Below are positions 50,297-58,677 of a DNA stretch of 64,000 nt, one piece after another. The position numbers were made by a program, and so were the translations under genes. Position 1 is the first letter of the stretch, and every line of letters starts with the position of its first letter. The notes beneath the pieces are model-generated. The model did no database searches. It was not told where the DNA came from and worked only from the letters and a program-made list of their open reading frames with translations. Source of the DNA: Saccharothrix espanaensis DSM 44229 (GTDB lineage: Bacteria; Actinomycetota; Actinomycetes; Mycobacteriales; Pseudonocardiaceae); NCBI RefSeq assembly GCF_000328705.1, contig NC_019673.1:5642001-5706000 (forward strand), written 5' to 3'.

Positions 50297-50927
50297 GGAT
50301 CACCACCAGCTCCTCCCGGTCCTGCCCCGAAGCCAGCAACCCCTTGTCGCGCAACCACCTGGCCCGCCCGCGCAGGACCGGTCCGAACGGCACGGTCCGG
50401 CGGGCGACGACGGCCGCCTTCAACCCGCCCTCCCGCAGGCGGTCCAGCGTGCGGTCGCCGTCGCACAGTTCGGAGTGGACGATCAGGGCCATGCCCCGGT
50501 CCACCAGCAGCGACGGCAGGGCGGTGCACAACCGGTCGAGCACCGAGCGCCCCCGCTCCCCCGCGTCCCAAGCCCGCGCGGCCCCTTTCGGCACGCCCGG
50601 CGGGCTGGGCACGTACGGCGGGTTCGACAGCACCACGTCGAACCGCGACCGCCCCACCAAGCCGGCGAAATCAGTGCGCAGCGCCCTGACGGCGACACCG
50701 CGGACCCACCCGTTGATCCGGGCGGAGGCCACCGCCCGCCTGCTGATGTCCACCGCGGTCACCTCACCGGCTCCCGCCAGACCCGCCGCCACCCCCAGGA
50801 AACCGGTACCCGTGCACGCGTCGAGGACGCTCGCGCCCGACGGTATCCCCGCGTCGACCAGAGCTTCGGCGAGCAACCACGTGTCCTCCTGCGGGCGGTA
50901 CACACCAGGTGGTCTCAGCATCCACAT
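50280..50927 (-). CDS. HemK/MTQ2-type methyltransferase
   Basis: The 215-residue enzyme has PGVYRPQEDTWLLAEAL, the SAM motif ASVLDACTGTGFLGVAAGLAG, VTAVDISRRAVASARINGW and the N/Q-methylation motif DVVLSNPPYVPSPPG (NPPY). The NPPY motif points to methylation of an amide, as in release-factor glutamine methylation, or of another protein. ATG 50927 is followed by a second ATG two codons later and no strong ribosome site, so the start may shift by two residues. It is cotranscribed with the CDGSH gene. Confidence 0.85.
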   Translation of the reverse strand: MWMLRPPGVYRPQEDTWLLAEALVDAGIPSGASVLDACTGTGFLGVAAGLAGAGEVTAVDISRRAVASARINGWVRGVAVRALRTDFAGLVGRSRFDVVLSNPPYVPSPPGVPKGAARAWDAGERGRSVLDRLCTALPSLLVDRGMALIVHSELCDGDRTLDRLREGGLKAAVVARRTVPFGPVLRGRARWLRDKGLLASGQDREELVVIRADAA

Positions 50928-51100
50928 GGAGATGACGTTCCCGGCGCGGCACGCTCCAAACAGGATCACGCCGCGAACGTGCCCACGACGCCGGACGAAC
51001 CCGGCACGACGACCACCCGGGTCGACGGCTCGTCGATCCCGGATCCGGACAGCCGCGCACGTCACGTGTGGCCGGTGCCGCGCCGGGGAATGGAGCGGTC

Positions 51101-52384
51101 ATGTCGACCAGCTTGAAACGGGCCGCGAGCACGTCGCTGCTCTACTTCTTCGTCCTCGGGGACATCCTCGGCGCGGGCGTCTACGTCCTCGTGGGCCAGG
51201 TCGCCGCCGAGGTGGGCGGCGCGGTCTGGTTGCCCCTGGTCACCGCCCTTCTGCTGGCCTCCCTCACGGCCGCGAGCTACGTCGAGCTCGTCACGAAGTA
51301 CCCCAGAGCCGGCGGGTCGGCCCACTACGCGACCCGCGCCTTCGGGCCGGCCGCGGGGTCGCTGGTGGGGTTCTGCATGGTGGCCGGCGGGGTGGTGTCG
51401 GTGGCGGCGCTGGCCCGCGCGTTCGCCGGTGACTACCTCGACGCGCTCGTCGGGCTGCCCACCGTGCCGGTGGTGGTCGTGTTCCTCGCCGCGCTGGCCG
51501 CGCTCAACATCCGCGGGGTGAGGGAATCGCTGCGCGCGAACGCCGTGGCCACCGTGATCGAGGTCGGCGGGTTGGTGCTCGTCATCGGGCTCGGTGCGTG
51601 GGTGGTGCTGCGCGGGGACGCCGACCTGTCGCGGTTGTCCCAGGTGGACACCGGTGGTGGCGCGGTCCAGGCGGTCCTGGCCGGTACCGTGCTCGCCTAC
51701 TACTCCTTCGTCGGGTTCGAGACGTCGGTCAACCTCGCCGAGGAGGTCCGCGACCCGCGCCGGTCCTACCCCCGGGCGTTGTTCGGCGCGCTGGCCACCG
51801 CCGGGGCGGTGTACCTGCTGGTCGGAGCCGTGACCAGCGCGGTCGTGCCGACGGACCGGCTGGCCGCGTCGGACGGCCCGCTGCTGGAGGTGGTGCGCGC
51901 CGCGGGCGGCGTGCCGGGGTGGCTGTTCGGCGTGATCGCCCTGGTCGCGGTGGCCAACGGGGCGCTGCTGACCGGGATCATGTCCTCCCGGCTGGCCTAC
52001 GGCATGGCCCGGGACGGGCTGCTGCCGACCGCCCTGACCCGGGTCCTGCCGGGCCGCCGCACGCCGTGGGTCGCGGTGCTGGTCACCTCGGCGGCGTCGC
52101 TGGTGCTCGCGCTCACCGGCGAGGTCGCGGCGCTGGCGGAAACCCTCGTGCTCCTGCTCCTGGTCGTGTTCACCGCGGTCAACGCCGCCGTGCTCGTGCT
52201 GCGGCGGGACGAGGGCGAGGTCGACCACTTCCGGGTGCCCGTCGTCGTCCCGTGCCTGGCCCTGGCGTCGTGCCTGCTGCTGTTCACCCAGGTCGACGGC
52301 GAGGTGTGGCTGCGCGGCCTGCTCCTGGTCGGACTCGGCGCGGTGCTCGCCGCGGCGAACCACTTCCGGCGGCGCACTGCATGA
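51101..52384 (+). CDS. APC-family amino acid/polyamine permease
   Basis: The 427-residue membrane protein has about twelve hydrophobic segments. The first, LLYFFVLGDILGAGVYVLVGQVA, carries the APC unwound-helix motif GDILGAGVY; YPRAGGSAHYATRAFG and YYSFVGFETSVNLAEEVRDPRRSYPRAL are further family blocks. It should exchange or import amino acids or polyamines across the cytoplasmic membrane. The substrate is unknown. A PLP amino-acid decarboxylase gene lies 1.3 kb downstream, which might be its partner. Confidence 0.88.
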   Translation: MSTSLKRAASTSLLYFFVLGDILGAGVYVLVGQVAAEVGGAVWLPLVTALLLASLTAASYVELVTKYPRAGGSAHYATRAFGPAAGSLVGFCMVAGGVVSVAALARAFAGDYLDALVGLPTVPVVVVFLAALAALNIRGVRESLRANAVATVIEVGGLVLVIGLGAWVVLRGDADLSRLSQVDTGGGAVQAVLAGTVLAYYSFVGFETSVNLAEEVRDPRRSYPRALFGALATAGAVYLLVGAVTSAVVPTDRLAASDGPLLEVVRAAGGVPGWLFGVIALVAVANGALLTGIMSSRLAYGMARDGLLPTALTRVLPGRRTPWVAVLVTSAASLVLALTGEVAALAETLVLLLLVVFTAVNAAVLVLRRDEGEVDHFRVPVVVPCLALASCLLLFTQVDGEVWLRGLLLVGLGAVLAAANHFRRRTA

Positions 52385-52402
52385 CTCCCCGTGCTCGCCC
52401 CC

Positions 52403-52427
52403 GGTTATCGAAGGGATCCGGGGGTAC
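52403..52427 (+). promoter_or_regulatory. SigB/SigF-type promoter of the small membrane protein at 52459
   Basis: GGTT, 15 bases, GGGTAC; hexamer ends 31 nt before ATG 52459, which follows GAAAGGGG. Confidence 0.55.
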
Positions 52428-52458
52428 ACGGTGGTGACAACGCGAAAGGGGTTCGCCG

Positions 52459-52821
52459 ATGCCAGTACTCACCCGGCTCCTGGGCGTCGCCACGGCGGCG
52501 TACGGGGCCGCGATCGTCGCGGAGCCGAAGTTCCTCGCCCGGCCGTGCGGCTTGGCGGACGCGCACGGCAACGTCGCTCCCGCCGTGCGGACGATGGTCG
52601 GCGGGATCGGGGCGCGGGACCTCGCCATCGGCGCGGCGATGGTGTTCGCGCCGGCCGGGACGCCGACCCGCGTGGCGGTCGCCGCACGGGTGGCGTCCGA
52701 CCTGGCCGACGCCCTGGTGTTCGGCTTGACGCTGCCCGACCGGGCCGCACGGCCCAAGGTCGCGGCTTTCGCGGTGACCTGGGCCGTCGCGTGCGCGGTG
52801 TCCGCGTTCGGGAAGAAGTGA
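52459..52821 (+). CDS. Small membrane protein, unknown function
   Basis: The 120-residue protein has four weak hydrophobic segments: LLGVATAAYGAAIVAEPKFL, MVGGIGARDLAIGAAMVFAP, RVASDLADALVFGLTL and VAAFAVTWAVACAVSAFG. VGGIGARDLAIG and ARVASDLADALVFG are motifs shared by small DUF4267-like membrane proteins of actinobacteria. No enzymatic motif is visible. A SigB-type promoter is present. Confidence 0.75.
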   Translation: MPVLTRLLGVATAAYGAAIVAEPKFLARPCGLADAHGNVAPAVRTMVGGIGARDLAIGAAMVFAPAGTPTRVAVAARVASDLADALVFGLTLPDRAARPKVAAFAVTWAVACAVSAFGKK

Positions 52822-52839
52822 GGTGACGAGACCGGCGGT

Positions 52840-52898
52840 GCTCGGTTCAGCGGGTTCCCGCTCGTGGCCGGCACGCCGGCCCGACCGCTGAACCGAGC
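52840..52898. terminator. Bidirectional terminator hairpin
   Basis: A perfect 14-bp stem (GCTCGGTTCAGCGG and complement) encloses 31 bases that contain a second small hairpin (GGCCGG/CCGGCC). It lies between the convergent genes at 52459-52821 and 52909-53382. Confidence 0.7.
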
Positions 52899-52908
52899 GC
52901 TCAGCCGG

Positions 52909-53382
52909 TCACTGGACCGAGTGCTCGGCGACGTCGAGGAGGTGGACGTCGCGCCACGGCCGCGTCCCCCGCCCGGAGCCGGCATACGGCGCCAGCCGTA
53001 CCGCCAGATCGCCCTTGCTCCACCCGTCCGCCGCGGTTCGCGTTCCGGTCGTCGGCTGACCGTCGAACACCTGGCGCACCCACCGGGCCACCGCCGCCGG
53101 CGGGGGCACCCGGTCCGCGCCGAACCTGGCCTGGACGATCAGGTCTTCGCCACTGTGCGTCTCCAGCGCCACGGCCCACCCGGCGGTCTCGTCCCAGACG
53201 AGCGCCACGTCACGGTCGGGGTAGCCCGGGAGTCGGCCGTCCAGCGCCACGTACACGCTCCTCGGAGGTTCCACCTGCACGTACGAACTCTCGCCGGACA
53301 GCCGCAGCTCGTCGGCGACCAGCCGGACGTAGCTCTGTAGCGCTCGCACCACGGAGTCGTCGAAGTCCCATTCCACCCGCAT
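52909..53382 (-). CDS. DUF6292 family protein
   Basis: The 157-residue soluble protein has VRALQSYVRLVADELRLSGESSYVQVEPPRSVYVALDGRLPG and VALVWDETAGWAVALETHSGEDLIVQARFGADRVPPPAAVARWVRQVF, the core of DUF6292, found almost only in Pseudonocardiales and relatives. Its function is unknown; the paired strands suggest a small alpha-beta fold. I chose ATG 53382 because it gives the family N-terminus and GAGAGGGAAG lies upstream; frames further upstream lack homology. A SigB-type promoter precedes it. Confidence 0.8.
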   Translation of the reverse strand: MRVEWDFDDSVVRALQSYVRLVADELRLSGESSYVQVEPPRSVYVALDGRLPGYPDRDVALVWDETAGWAVALETHSGEDLIVQARFGADRVPPPAAVARWVRQVFDGQPTTGTRTAADGWSKGDLAVRLAPYAGSGRGTRPWRDVHLLDVAEHSVQ

Positions 53383-53434
53383 CGCCCGCTTCCCTCTCGC
53401 AACCGATGCGCCGACTGTTTGACGCCCTGACCGC

Positions 53435-53460
53435 ATACCCAATGGGGTGAAACACCAAAC
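53435..53460 (-). promoter_or_regulatory. SigB/SigF-type promoter of the DUF6292 gene
   Basis: Minus strand: GTTT, 16 bases, GGGTAT, an exact consensus match. The hexamer ends 52 nt before ATG 53382. Confidence 0.6.
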
Positions 53461-53664
53461 CCGGCCGGTAACGCCGAATTCACCTGCGCTTTCGTGCGGT
53501 GTGCCGCCACCCCCCGTACCCCAGGCACCCGGACGCCGAGCGAACGGGAGTCGGAGCCGCACGCGTCCGACCGGCGGGTTATCACCGCACCCTGACGACC
53601 CGCGCGATGTCACCCGAACGGGTCAGTCGGATTGCGATGGACCACCGTCGGCTACTCCTCGATC

Positions 53665-55128
53665 ATGGATCACAGCGAAGTGCCCGTGCTCGACGCGTTG
53701 CAGGACTTCCGCGACCACGGCTACACGCCGTTCAACCCGCCCGGCCACCGCCAAGGCCGCGGTGTGGACCCCAGGGTGCTCGACGTCCTGGGCCGGGACC
53801 TCTTCGCCGCGGACGTCATCACACCCAACGGCCTGGACGACCGCCGCACCACCGGCCGCGTGCTGGAACGCGCCCAGGAGCTGATGGCCGACGCGGTGAA
53901 CGCCGACCACGCGTTCTTCTCGACCTGCGGCAGCTCACTGTCGGTCAAGAGCGCCATGCTGGCCGTCGCCGGGCCGCACGAGAAGCTCATCGTGCCCCGT
54001 CACGCGCACAAGTCGGTCATCTCGGCGCTGATCCTCAGCGGCGTCTGCCCGGTGTGGATCGCACCGCACTGGGACGCCGAGCGGCACCTCGCGCACCCGC
54101 CCGGCCCCGACGAGGTGCGGGCGCTGTTCCGGGCCGAGCCGGAGGCCAAGGGGATGCTGCTGGTCACCCCCACCGACTACGGCACCTGCGGCGACATCCG
54201 CGCGGTGGCCGAGGCGTGCCACGAGTTCGGCAAACCCCTGATCGTGGACGAGGCGTGGGGCGCGCACCTGCCGTTCCACCCCGACCTGCCGCCGTGGGCC
54301 ATGGACGCCGACGCCGACCTGTGCGTGACCAGCGTGCACAAGTCGGGTGCGGCCGTGGAGCAGAGTTCCGTGTTCCACCTCCAAGGCGACCGGGTCGACC
54401 CCGCCGCGCTCAAGGCGCGGGAAGACCTCCTGGGCACCACCAGCGCCACGTCGCTGGTGTACGCGAGCCTGGACGGCTGGCGACGCCAGATGGTCCAGCA
54501 CGGCAAGGCGCTGCTGACCTCGGACCTCGCCCTGGCCCGCACCACCCGCGCGAGCCTCGACGAGCTGCCGGGCCTGCGGGTCATGGGCGAAGCCGAGTTC
54601 ACCGGGCCCTCCCTCGCCGACTCGCTCGACCCGCTCAAGCTCGTGGTGGACGTGTCCGGCCTGGACATCAGCGGCTACCAGGCCGCCGACTGGCTGCGCG
54701 AGCACCGCCGCGTCACCGTCGGGCTCTCCGACCACCGCCGGATCGTCGCGCACTTCACCCACGCCGACGACGAGCGGTCCGCCGGCGTGCTCGTGGACGC
54801 GCTGCGCGCGCTGACCCGCGACGCCGGATCGCTGCCGACCCCGAAACCGGTCGACCTGCCTTCACCGCGCGAGCTGCAACTGGAGACCGCCATGCTGCCG
54901 CGCGACGCGTTCTTCGCCACCGTCGAACAGGTCCCCGCCGACCAGGCCGTCGGCCGGATCGCCGCCGAGATGATCACCCCCTACCCGCCGGGCGCGCCCG
55001 CCGTGCTGCCCGGCGAGGTCATCACCCGGGAGATCCTCGACTACGTCCGCAGCGGCCTGGCCGCCGGCATGGTGCTGCCCGACCCCGCCGACCCTGATCT
55101 GGAGTCGGTCCGCGTGGTGGCCCGCTGA
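53665..55128 (+). CDS. PLP-dependent Orn/Lys/Arg decarboxylase
   Basis: The 487-residue fold-type I enzyme matches the group III decarboxylase family without the N-terminal wing domain: YTPFNPPGHRQGRG, FFSTCGSSLSVKSAMLAV, TPTDYGTCGDI, PLIVDEAWGAHLPFHPDLPPWAM and the PLP lysine K226 in CVTSVHKSGAAVEQSS. The C-terminal domain (AGMVLPDPADP) is present. It would decarboxylate lysine, ornithine or arginine; the sequence does not tell which. ATG 53665 is used, but an in-frame TTG at 53632 is possible and neither has a good ribosome site. Confidence 0.87.
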   Translation: MDHSEVPVLDALQDFRDHGYTPFNPPGHRQGRGVDPRVLDVLGRDLFAADVITPNGLDDRRTTGRVLERAQELMADAVNADHAFFSTCGSSLSVKSAMLAVAGPHEKLIVPRHAHKSVISALILSGVCPVWIAPHWDAERHLAHPPGPDEVRALFRAEPEAKGMLLVTPTDYGTCGDIRAVAEACHEFGKPLIVDEAWGAHLPFHPDLPPWAMDADADLCVTSVHKSGAAVEQSSVFHLQGDRVDPAALKAREDLLGTTSATSLVYASLDGWRRQMVQHGKALLTSDLALARTTRASLDELPGLRVMGEAEFTGPSLADSLDPLKLVVDVSGLDISGYQAADWLREHRRVTVGLSDHRRIVAHFTHADDERSAGVLVDALRALTRDAGSLPTPKPVDLPSPRELQLETAMLPRDAFFATVEQVPADQAVGRIAAEMITPYPPGAPAVLPGEVITREILDYVRSGLAAGMVLPDPADPDLESVRVVAR

Positions 55129-55179
55129 CCCGCCAGAACGTCGAGCACCGGAACGCCCAGCGGTACGCGCTCACCCGGC

Positions 55180-55204
55180 GAATGAGCGGGGCGCGGCCGG
55201 GTAT
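55180..55204 (+). promoter_or_regulatory. SigB/SigF-type promoter of the SDR at 55239
   Basis: GAAT, 15 bases, GGGTAT; hexamer ends 34 nt before ATG 55239. Confidence 0.55.
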
Positions 55205-55238
55205 CCCCGGTTACCCAGTGCGGAGTGGAGTGAGGCCG

Positions 55239-56234
55239 ATGCCGAAGCAACTGTCGGAACAGGTCGTGGTCGTGGTCGGGGCTTCGTCGGGCATCGGGCG
55301 GGCCACCGCCCTGCGGCTCGCCGCACGCGGCGCGCGGGTCGTGTGCGCCGCGCGGAACCTCCCGGCGTTGGACACCCTGGTCGCGCAGATCGGGGAACGG
55401 GCGATGGCGGTGCGGACCGACATCACCGACGAGGCCGCGGTCCACGCCCTGGCGCGCGCCGCCGAACAGCGGTTCGGGCGGATCGACACGTGGGTCAACG
55501 TGGCCGGGGTGGGCGTGGTCGGCCGGGTCGAGGACGTGCCCGCCGCCGAGTTCGACCGGGTCATGAGGGTGAACTTCCTCGGTCACGTCCACGGCGTGCA
55601 GGCGGCCCTGCCCGCCCTGCGCCGAGCCGGCGGCGGGGCGGTCATCGGCATCTCCTCCGTGGAGGGCGTGCGGTCGGTGCCGTGGCAGGCCCCGTACGCG
55701 GCGAGCAAGTTCGCCCTGCGCGCGCTCTACGACAGCCTGCGGGTGGAACTGGCCCAGACCGGCGACCCGATCACGGTCACCACCATCCTGCCCGCCGCGG
55801 TCGACACGCCGTTCTTCGAGCACTCCCGCACCCACCTGGGCGTGCTGCCCAAGCCGCCGGCGCCCGTGTACGCGCCCGAGCTCGTCGCCGACGCCGTGGC
55901 GACGGCCGCCGAACACCCGCGACGCGAGATCCCGGTAGGCGGCGCGGCGGCGGTGTTCTTCCTCGGCCAACGCCTGTTCCCCGCGATGACCGACGCGCTG
56001 ATGTCGGTGCGCGCACTGGCCGAGCACCTGTCCCGCAAGAGCGGCCCGGACAACGAGGTGGACAACCTCCACACGACCGTCGCCGGGCCCGGACGCATCC
56101 GGGGGTCGTACCCCGGTCGGGTGATGCGGCGCAGCCTGTTCACCACGCTCGCGTCCCGCCTGCCCCGACCGGGTGAAATCCTCGCCGCCGCGGTCTCCCG
56201 GTCGAACGGGTCGAACGGGTCGAACGGGAGGTGA
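55239..56234 (+). CDS. SDR oxidoreductase with repeat-bearing C-terminus
   Basis: The 331-residue SDR has VVVVVGASSGIGRATALRLAARGARVVCAARN, VNVAGVGVVGRVEDVPAAEFDRVMRVN, GISSVEGVRSVPWQAPYAASKFALRAL (Ser, Tyr, Lys) and TTILPAAVDTPFFEH. A C-terminal extension of about 80 residues (GGAAAVFFLGQRLFPAMTDAL) is hydrophobic and may touch the membrane. The last residues are the tandem tripeptide NGS-NGS-NG from a 9-bp DNA repeat. Such long SDRs are often stress-induced in actinomycetes. Substrate unknown. Confidence 0.85.
   Translation: MPKQLSEQVVVVVGASSGIGRATALRLAARGARVVCAARNLPALDTLVAQIGERAMAVRTDITDEAAVHALARAAEQRFGRIDTWVNVAGVGVVGRVEDVPAAEFDRVMRVNFLGHVHGVQAALPALRRAGGGAVIGISSVEGVRSVPWQAPYAASKFALRALYDSLRVELAQTGDPITVTTILPAAVDTPFFEHSRTHLGVLPKPPAPVYAPELVADAVATAAEHPRREIPVGGAAAVFFLGQRLFPAMTDALMSVRALAEHLSRKSGPDNEVDNLHTTVAGPGRIRGSYPGRVMRRSLFTTLASRLPRPGEILAAAVSRSNGSNGSNGR
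56202..56228 (+). repeat. Three-copy 9-bp tandem repeat at a gene end
   Basis: TCGAACGGG is repeated three times without interruption inside the last codons of the SDR at 55239-56234, giving the tripeptide SNG/NGS repeats. Slippage here would change the tail length in steps of three residues. Confidence 0.9.
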
Positions 56235-56258
56235 CCGCGCTGCCGAGCCCGCGTCACG

Positions 56259-57437
56259 TCACGGCTTCAGCAGCACCTTGACCGCGTTGTCGCGCTTCTG
56301 CTGGAAGATCTCGTACGCGTGCGGCGCTTCGGCGAGCGGCAGGTGGTGCGTGGCGAAGTCCTCGGTGCCCAACGGGTCGTCGTCGGTGAGCAGCGGCAGG
56401 ATCTCCGGCACCCACCGCAGCACGTTCGCCTGCCCCATGCGCAGCTGCACCTGCTTGTCGAACATCTTCAACATCGGCAGCGGATCGGCCATGCCGCCGT
56501 AGACGCCCGACAGGGAGATGGTCCCGCCGCGCCGCACGACCTCGATCGCCAGTCGCAACGCCGCCAGCCGGTCCACCCCCGCCGTCTTCATGAACCGGGA
56601 GGCCAGGAAGTCCGGCAGGAGCCCCACGGCCTGGTGCGCCGCCTTCGCCACCGGCGCGCCATGCGCCTCCATGCCCACCGCGTCGATCACCGCGTCCGGC
56701 CCGCGACCGCCGGTGAGTTCGCGGATGCGGTCCACCAGGTCAGGCTCCAGCAAGTCCAGCGCCGTCACCCCGCGAGCGCGCGCACGCGCCAGGCGCTCCG
56801 GCACCAGGTCGACCCCGATCACCGTGCCCGCGCCCCGGTGCAGCGCGACCCTGGTCGACATGTCGCCGATCGGCCCCAGGCCCAGCACGACGACGCTGGT
56901 CCCCTCCCGCACCTCGGCGTACTCGACCGCCTGCCACGCCGTGGGCAGCACGTCCGAGAGGTACACGAACCGGTCGTCCGGCGGCCCGTCCGGCACCTTG
57001 ATCGGCAACGTGTTGCCGAACGGCACCCGCAGGTACTCCGCCTGACCGCCCGGCACCTGCCCGTACAGCTTGGTGTAGCCGAACAGCGCCGCGCCCGAGT
57101 CCTGCTCGCGCACCTGCGTCGTCTCGCACTGCGACTGGAGGCCCTGGCCGCACATGAAGCACGTACCGCACGAGACGTTGAACGGCACCACCACCCGGTC
57201 GCCCGGCTTGAGCGCCGTGACGCCCGCACCCACCTCTTCCACGACGCCCATCGGCTCGTGCCCGAGGATGTCGCCCTCGTCCAAGAACGGCCCCATCACC
57301 TCGTACAGGTGCAGGTCCGAGCCGCAGACACCGGTCGACGTGACGCGCACGATCACATCCGTCGGCTCCTTCAGAACCGGGTCGGGCACGGTGTCCACCC
57401 GGACATCGCGCCGCCCGTGCCAGGTCACAGCCTTCAT
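56259..57437 (-). CDS. Zinc-dependent alcohol dehydrogenase (formaldehyde-dehydrogenase-like)
   Basis: The 392-residue medium-chain dehydrogenase has the catalytic zinc site in STGVCGSDLHLYEVMGPF and GHEPMGVVEEVG, the structural zinc cysteines in FNVSCGTCFMCGQGLQSQCE, and the NAD fold VVVLGLGPIGDMSTRVALHRGAGTVIGVD. The inserted stretch and QVPGGQAEYLRVPFGNTLPIKVPDG place it with glutathione-independent formaldehyde dehydrogenase-like enzymes. NAD-linked oxidation of an alcohol or aldehyde hydrate is expected. ATG 57437 follows CAGGAGG and a SigB-type promoter is 33 nt upstream. Confidence 0.9.
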   Translation of the reverse strand: MKAVTWHGRRDVRVDTVPDPVLKEPTDVIVRVTSTGVCGSDLHLYEVMGPFLDEGDILGHEPMGVVEEVGAGVTALKPGDRVVVPFNVSCGTCFMCGQGLQSQCETTQVREQDSGAALFGYTKLYGQVPGGQAEYLRVPFGNTLPIKVPDGPPDDRFVYLSDVLPTAWQAVEYAEVREGTSVVVLGLGPIGDMSTRVALHRGAGTVIGVDLVPERLARARARGVTALDLLEPDLVDRIRELTGGRGPDAVIDAVGMEAHGAPVAKAAHQAVGLLPDFLASRFMKTAGVDRLAALRLAIEVVRRGGTISLSGVYGGMADPLPMLKMFDKQVQLRMGQANVLRWVPEILPLLTDDDPLGTEDFATHHLPLAEAPHAYEIFQQKRDNAVKVLLKP

Positions 57438-57470
57438 CTCGCCTCCTGTTCGGTGATCAGCTCTCCACGG

Positions 57471-57495
57471 GTACCCACGTCGGGAGGTTCGAGAC
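57471..57495 (-). promoter_or_regulatory. SigB/SigF-type promoter of the alcohol dehydrogenase gene
   Basis: Minus strand: GTCT, 15 bases, GGGTAC; hexamer ends 33 nt before ATG 57437. Confidence 0.5.
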
Positions 57496-57721
57496 ACCGC
57501 GGGCCCCCTCGGTGCCGGCCGACCACGTTGAGCGGGCCGATCCGGGACCGGGTGTGCACAATGGAGTCGCGCTCCTCGGGATCGCGCTCCTGCAACCCAC
57601 CTCCGCGTGGTTTCCACCGCCGTTCACGGGCTACCCGGACTCCACATCACCCAGCCGACGCACTTCCCGCTCCGCACCCGTGCGAGGCGGATCGACGCGA
57701 AGGTCTCCAGGGAGGTCGACC

Positions 57722-57931
57722 ATGACCGGACAGCAGCACCCCGCGCCCGGGTCGATCATCGTCTTCCTCAACCCGGACGCGCACGAGTCATCGGTGTTCA
57801 TCGAAGGCGTGGTCGTCGGCGAGCCGCTCACCGATCCGGAGACGTCCCGCCCCTGGGTGCCGGTGCTGCGCCCCGGCCGGATGCTGTCGATCCTGGACGC
57901 CGCGAACATCGTCGAGGCGCGGGTGCCGTGA
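57722..57931 (+). CDS. Small hypothetical protein
   Basis: The 69-residue product (QQHPAPGSIIVFLNPDAHES, VFIEGVVVGEPLTDPETSRPW, VPVLRPGRMLSILDAANIVEARV) is beta-rich with no known family that I recognise. It has a strong ribosome site, GGGAGG, 7 nt before ATG 57722, which supports it as a real gene. It may form a small SH3-like barrel. A weak SigB-like sequence (GTTT, 14 bases, GGGCTA) begins at 57610 but is far from the start. Confidence 0.65.
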   Translation: MTGQQHPAPGSIIVFLNPDAHESSVFIEGVVVGEPLTDPETSRPWVPVLRPGRMLSILDAANIVEARVP

Positions 57932-57979
57932 CGCACCCGCTCCTCACGGCCGGCCACGGCGGGTGGGGAGCCGGGCCGG

Positions 57980-58456
57980 TCAGGAGTGCCGGCGGCGGTC
58001 CATCGGACCCCAGTCGGCGCTGCCCTGCTCCTCCACGATCTTCTCCGCCTCCCGCAGGACCTCGTCCGCGACCCAGGCCACGGGCCGGTCGCACGCCACC
58101 AGCGGCTCGTTGTCCGGGCCACGCCCCAGCTCACGCCCGCGCAACACCCACGGCCGCACGCCCGGCCGCCGGAGTTCGCCGAGGTGCCGGTAGTCGTACA
58201 ACCGCCGAGCCAGCCACAGCTCCACCGACCGGTCACCCCACCAGGGCTCGACCCGCAGCGGGTTGGCCGACAACCCGGACAGGCGGACCCCGGTGAGTTC
58301 GTCCCGGCTGCGCGCGCTCGCACCCAGGTCCACCCCCGGCCCCTTCGACCAGCGGACGTACAGCTCGTCCTGCCGCGAGTCCTGGAGCAGGTCCGCCAGC
58401 TCCGCCAGGTCCCCGATCGTGGGCAGGTCGTCCAGTTCGTGTGGTTCCCCTGTCAT
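57980..58456 (-). CDS. DUF6098 family protein
   Basis: The 158-residue soluble protein has LPTIGDLAELADLLQDSRQDELYVRWSKGPGVDL, SGLSANPLRVEPWWGDRSVELWLARRLYDY and RELGRGPDNEPLVACDRPVAWVADEVLREAEKIV, the conserved blocks of DUF6098, an actinobacterial family of unknown function. The terminal segment looks like a helix that could cover a small alpha-beta domain. It is convergent with the 69-residue gene 48 bases away. Confidence 0.8.
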   Translation of the reverse strand: MTGEPHELDDLPTIGDLAELADLLQDSRQDELYVRWSKGPGVDLGASARSRDELTGVRLSGLSANPLRVEPWWGDRSVELWLARRLYDYRHLGELRRPGVRPWVLRGRELGRGPDNEPLVACDRPVAWVADEVLREAEKIVEEQGSADWGPMDRRRHS

Positions 58457-58611
58457 GCCACGGGTGTTCCCGCAGAACGGCCGCCGACACCCGCGAGTCG
58501 GGCTTCGCCGGTTCGCCGGCCACCTGCGCCAGACCGAAAGGGTGACCCGGACGTCGTGTGATCTCCGGTTTGTGCTGTTCATCGGGTTCGCCGCCGAGCC
58601 GACCGGGCGGT

Positions 58612-58636
58612 GGTTGACGGCGGTCGCCGCGGGTAG
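58612..58636 (+). promoter_or_regulatory. SigB/SigF-type promoter of the molybdopterin oxidoreductase operon
   Basis: GGTT, 15 bases, GGGTAG; hexamer ends 41 nt before ATG 58678, which follows CGGAGGGG. Confidence 0.55.
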
Positions 58637-58677
58637 CCGAGACGGCGGGTGCACACCGCGTCGACGGAGGGGATCGC

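Noticed and set aside
57610..57633. GTTT-N14-GGGCTA as a promoter of the 69-residue gene
   Set aside because: The -10 departs from GGGTA and would leave a leader of about 80 nt; kept only as a remark.
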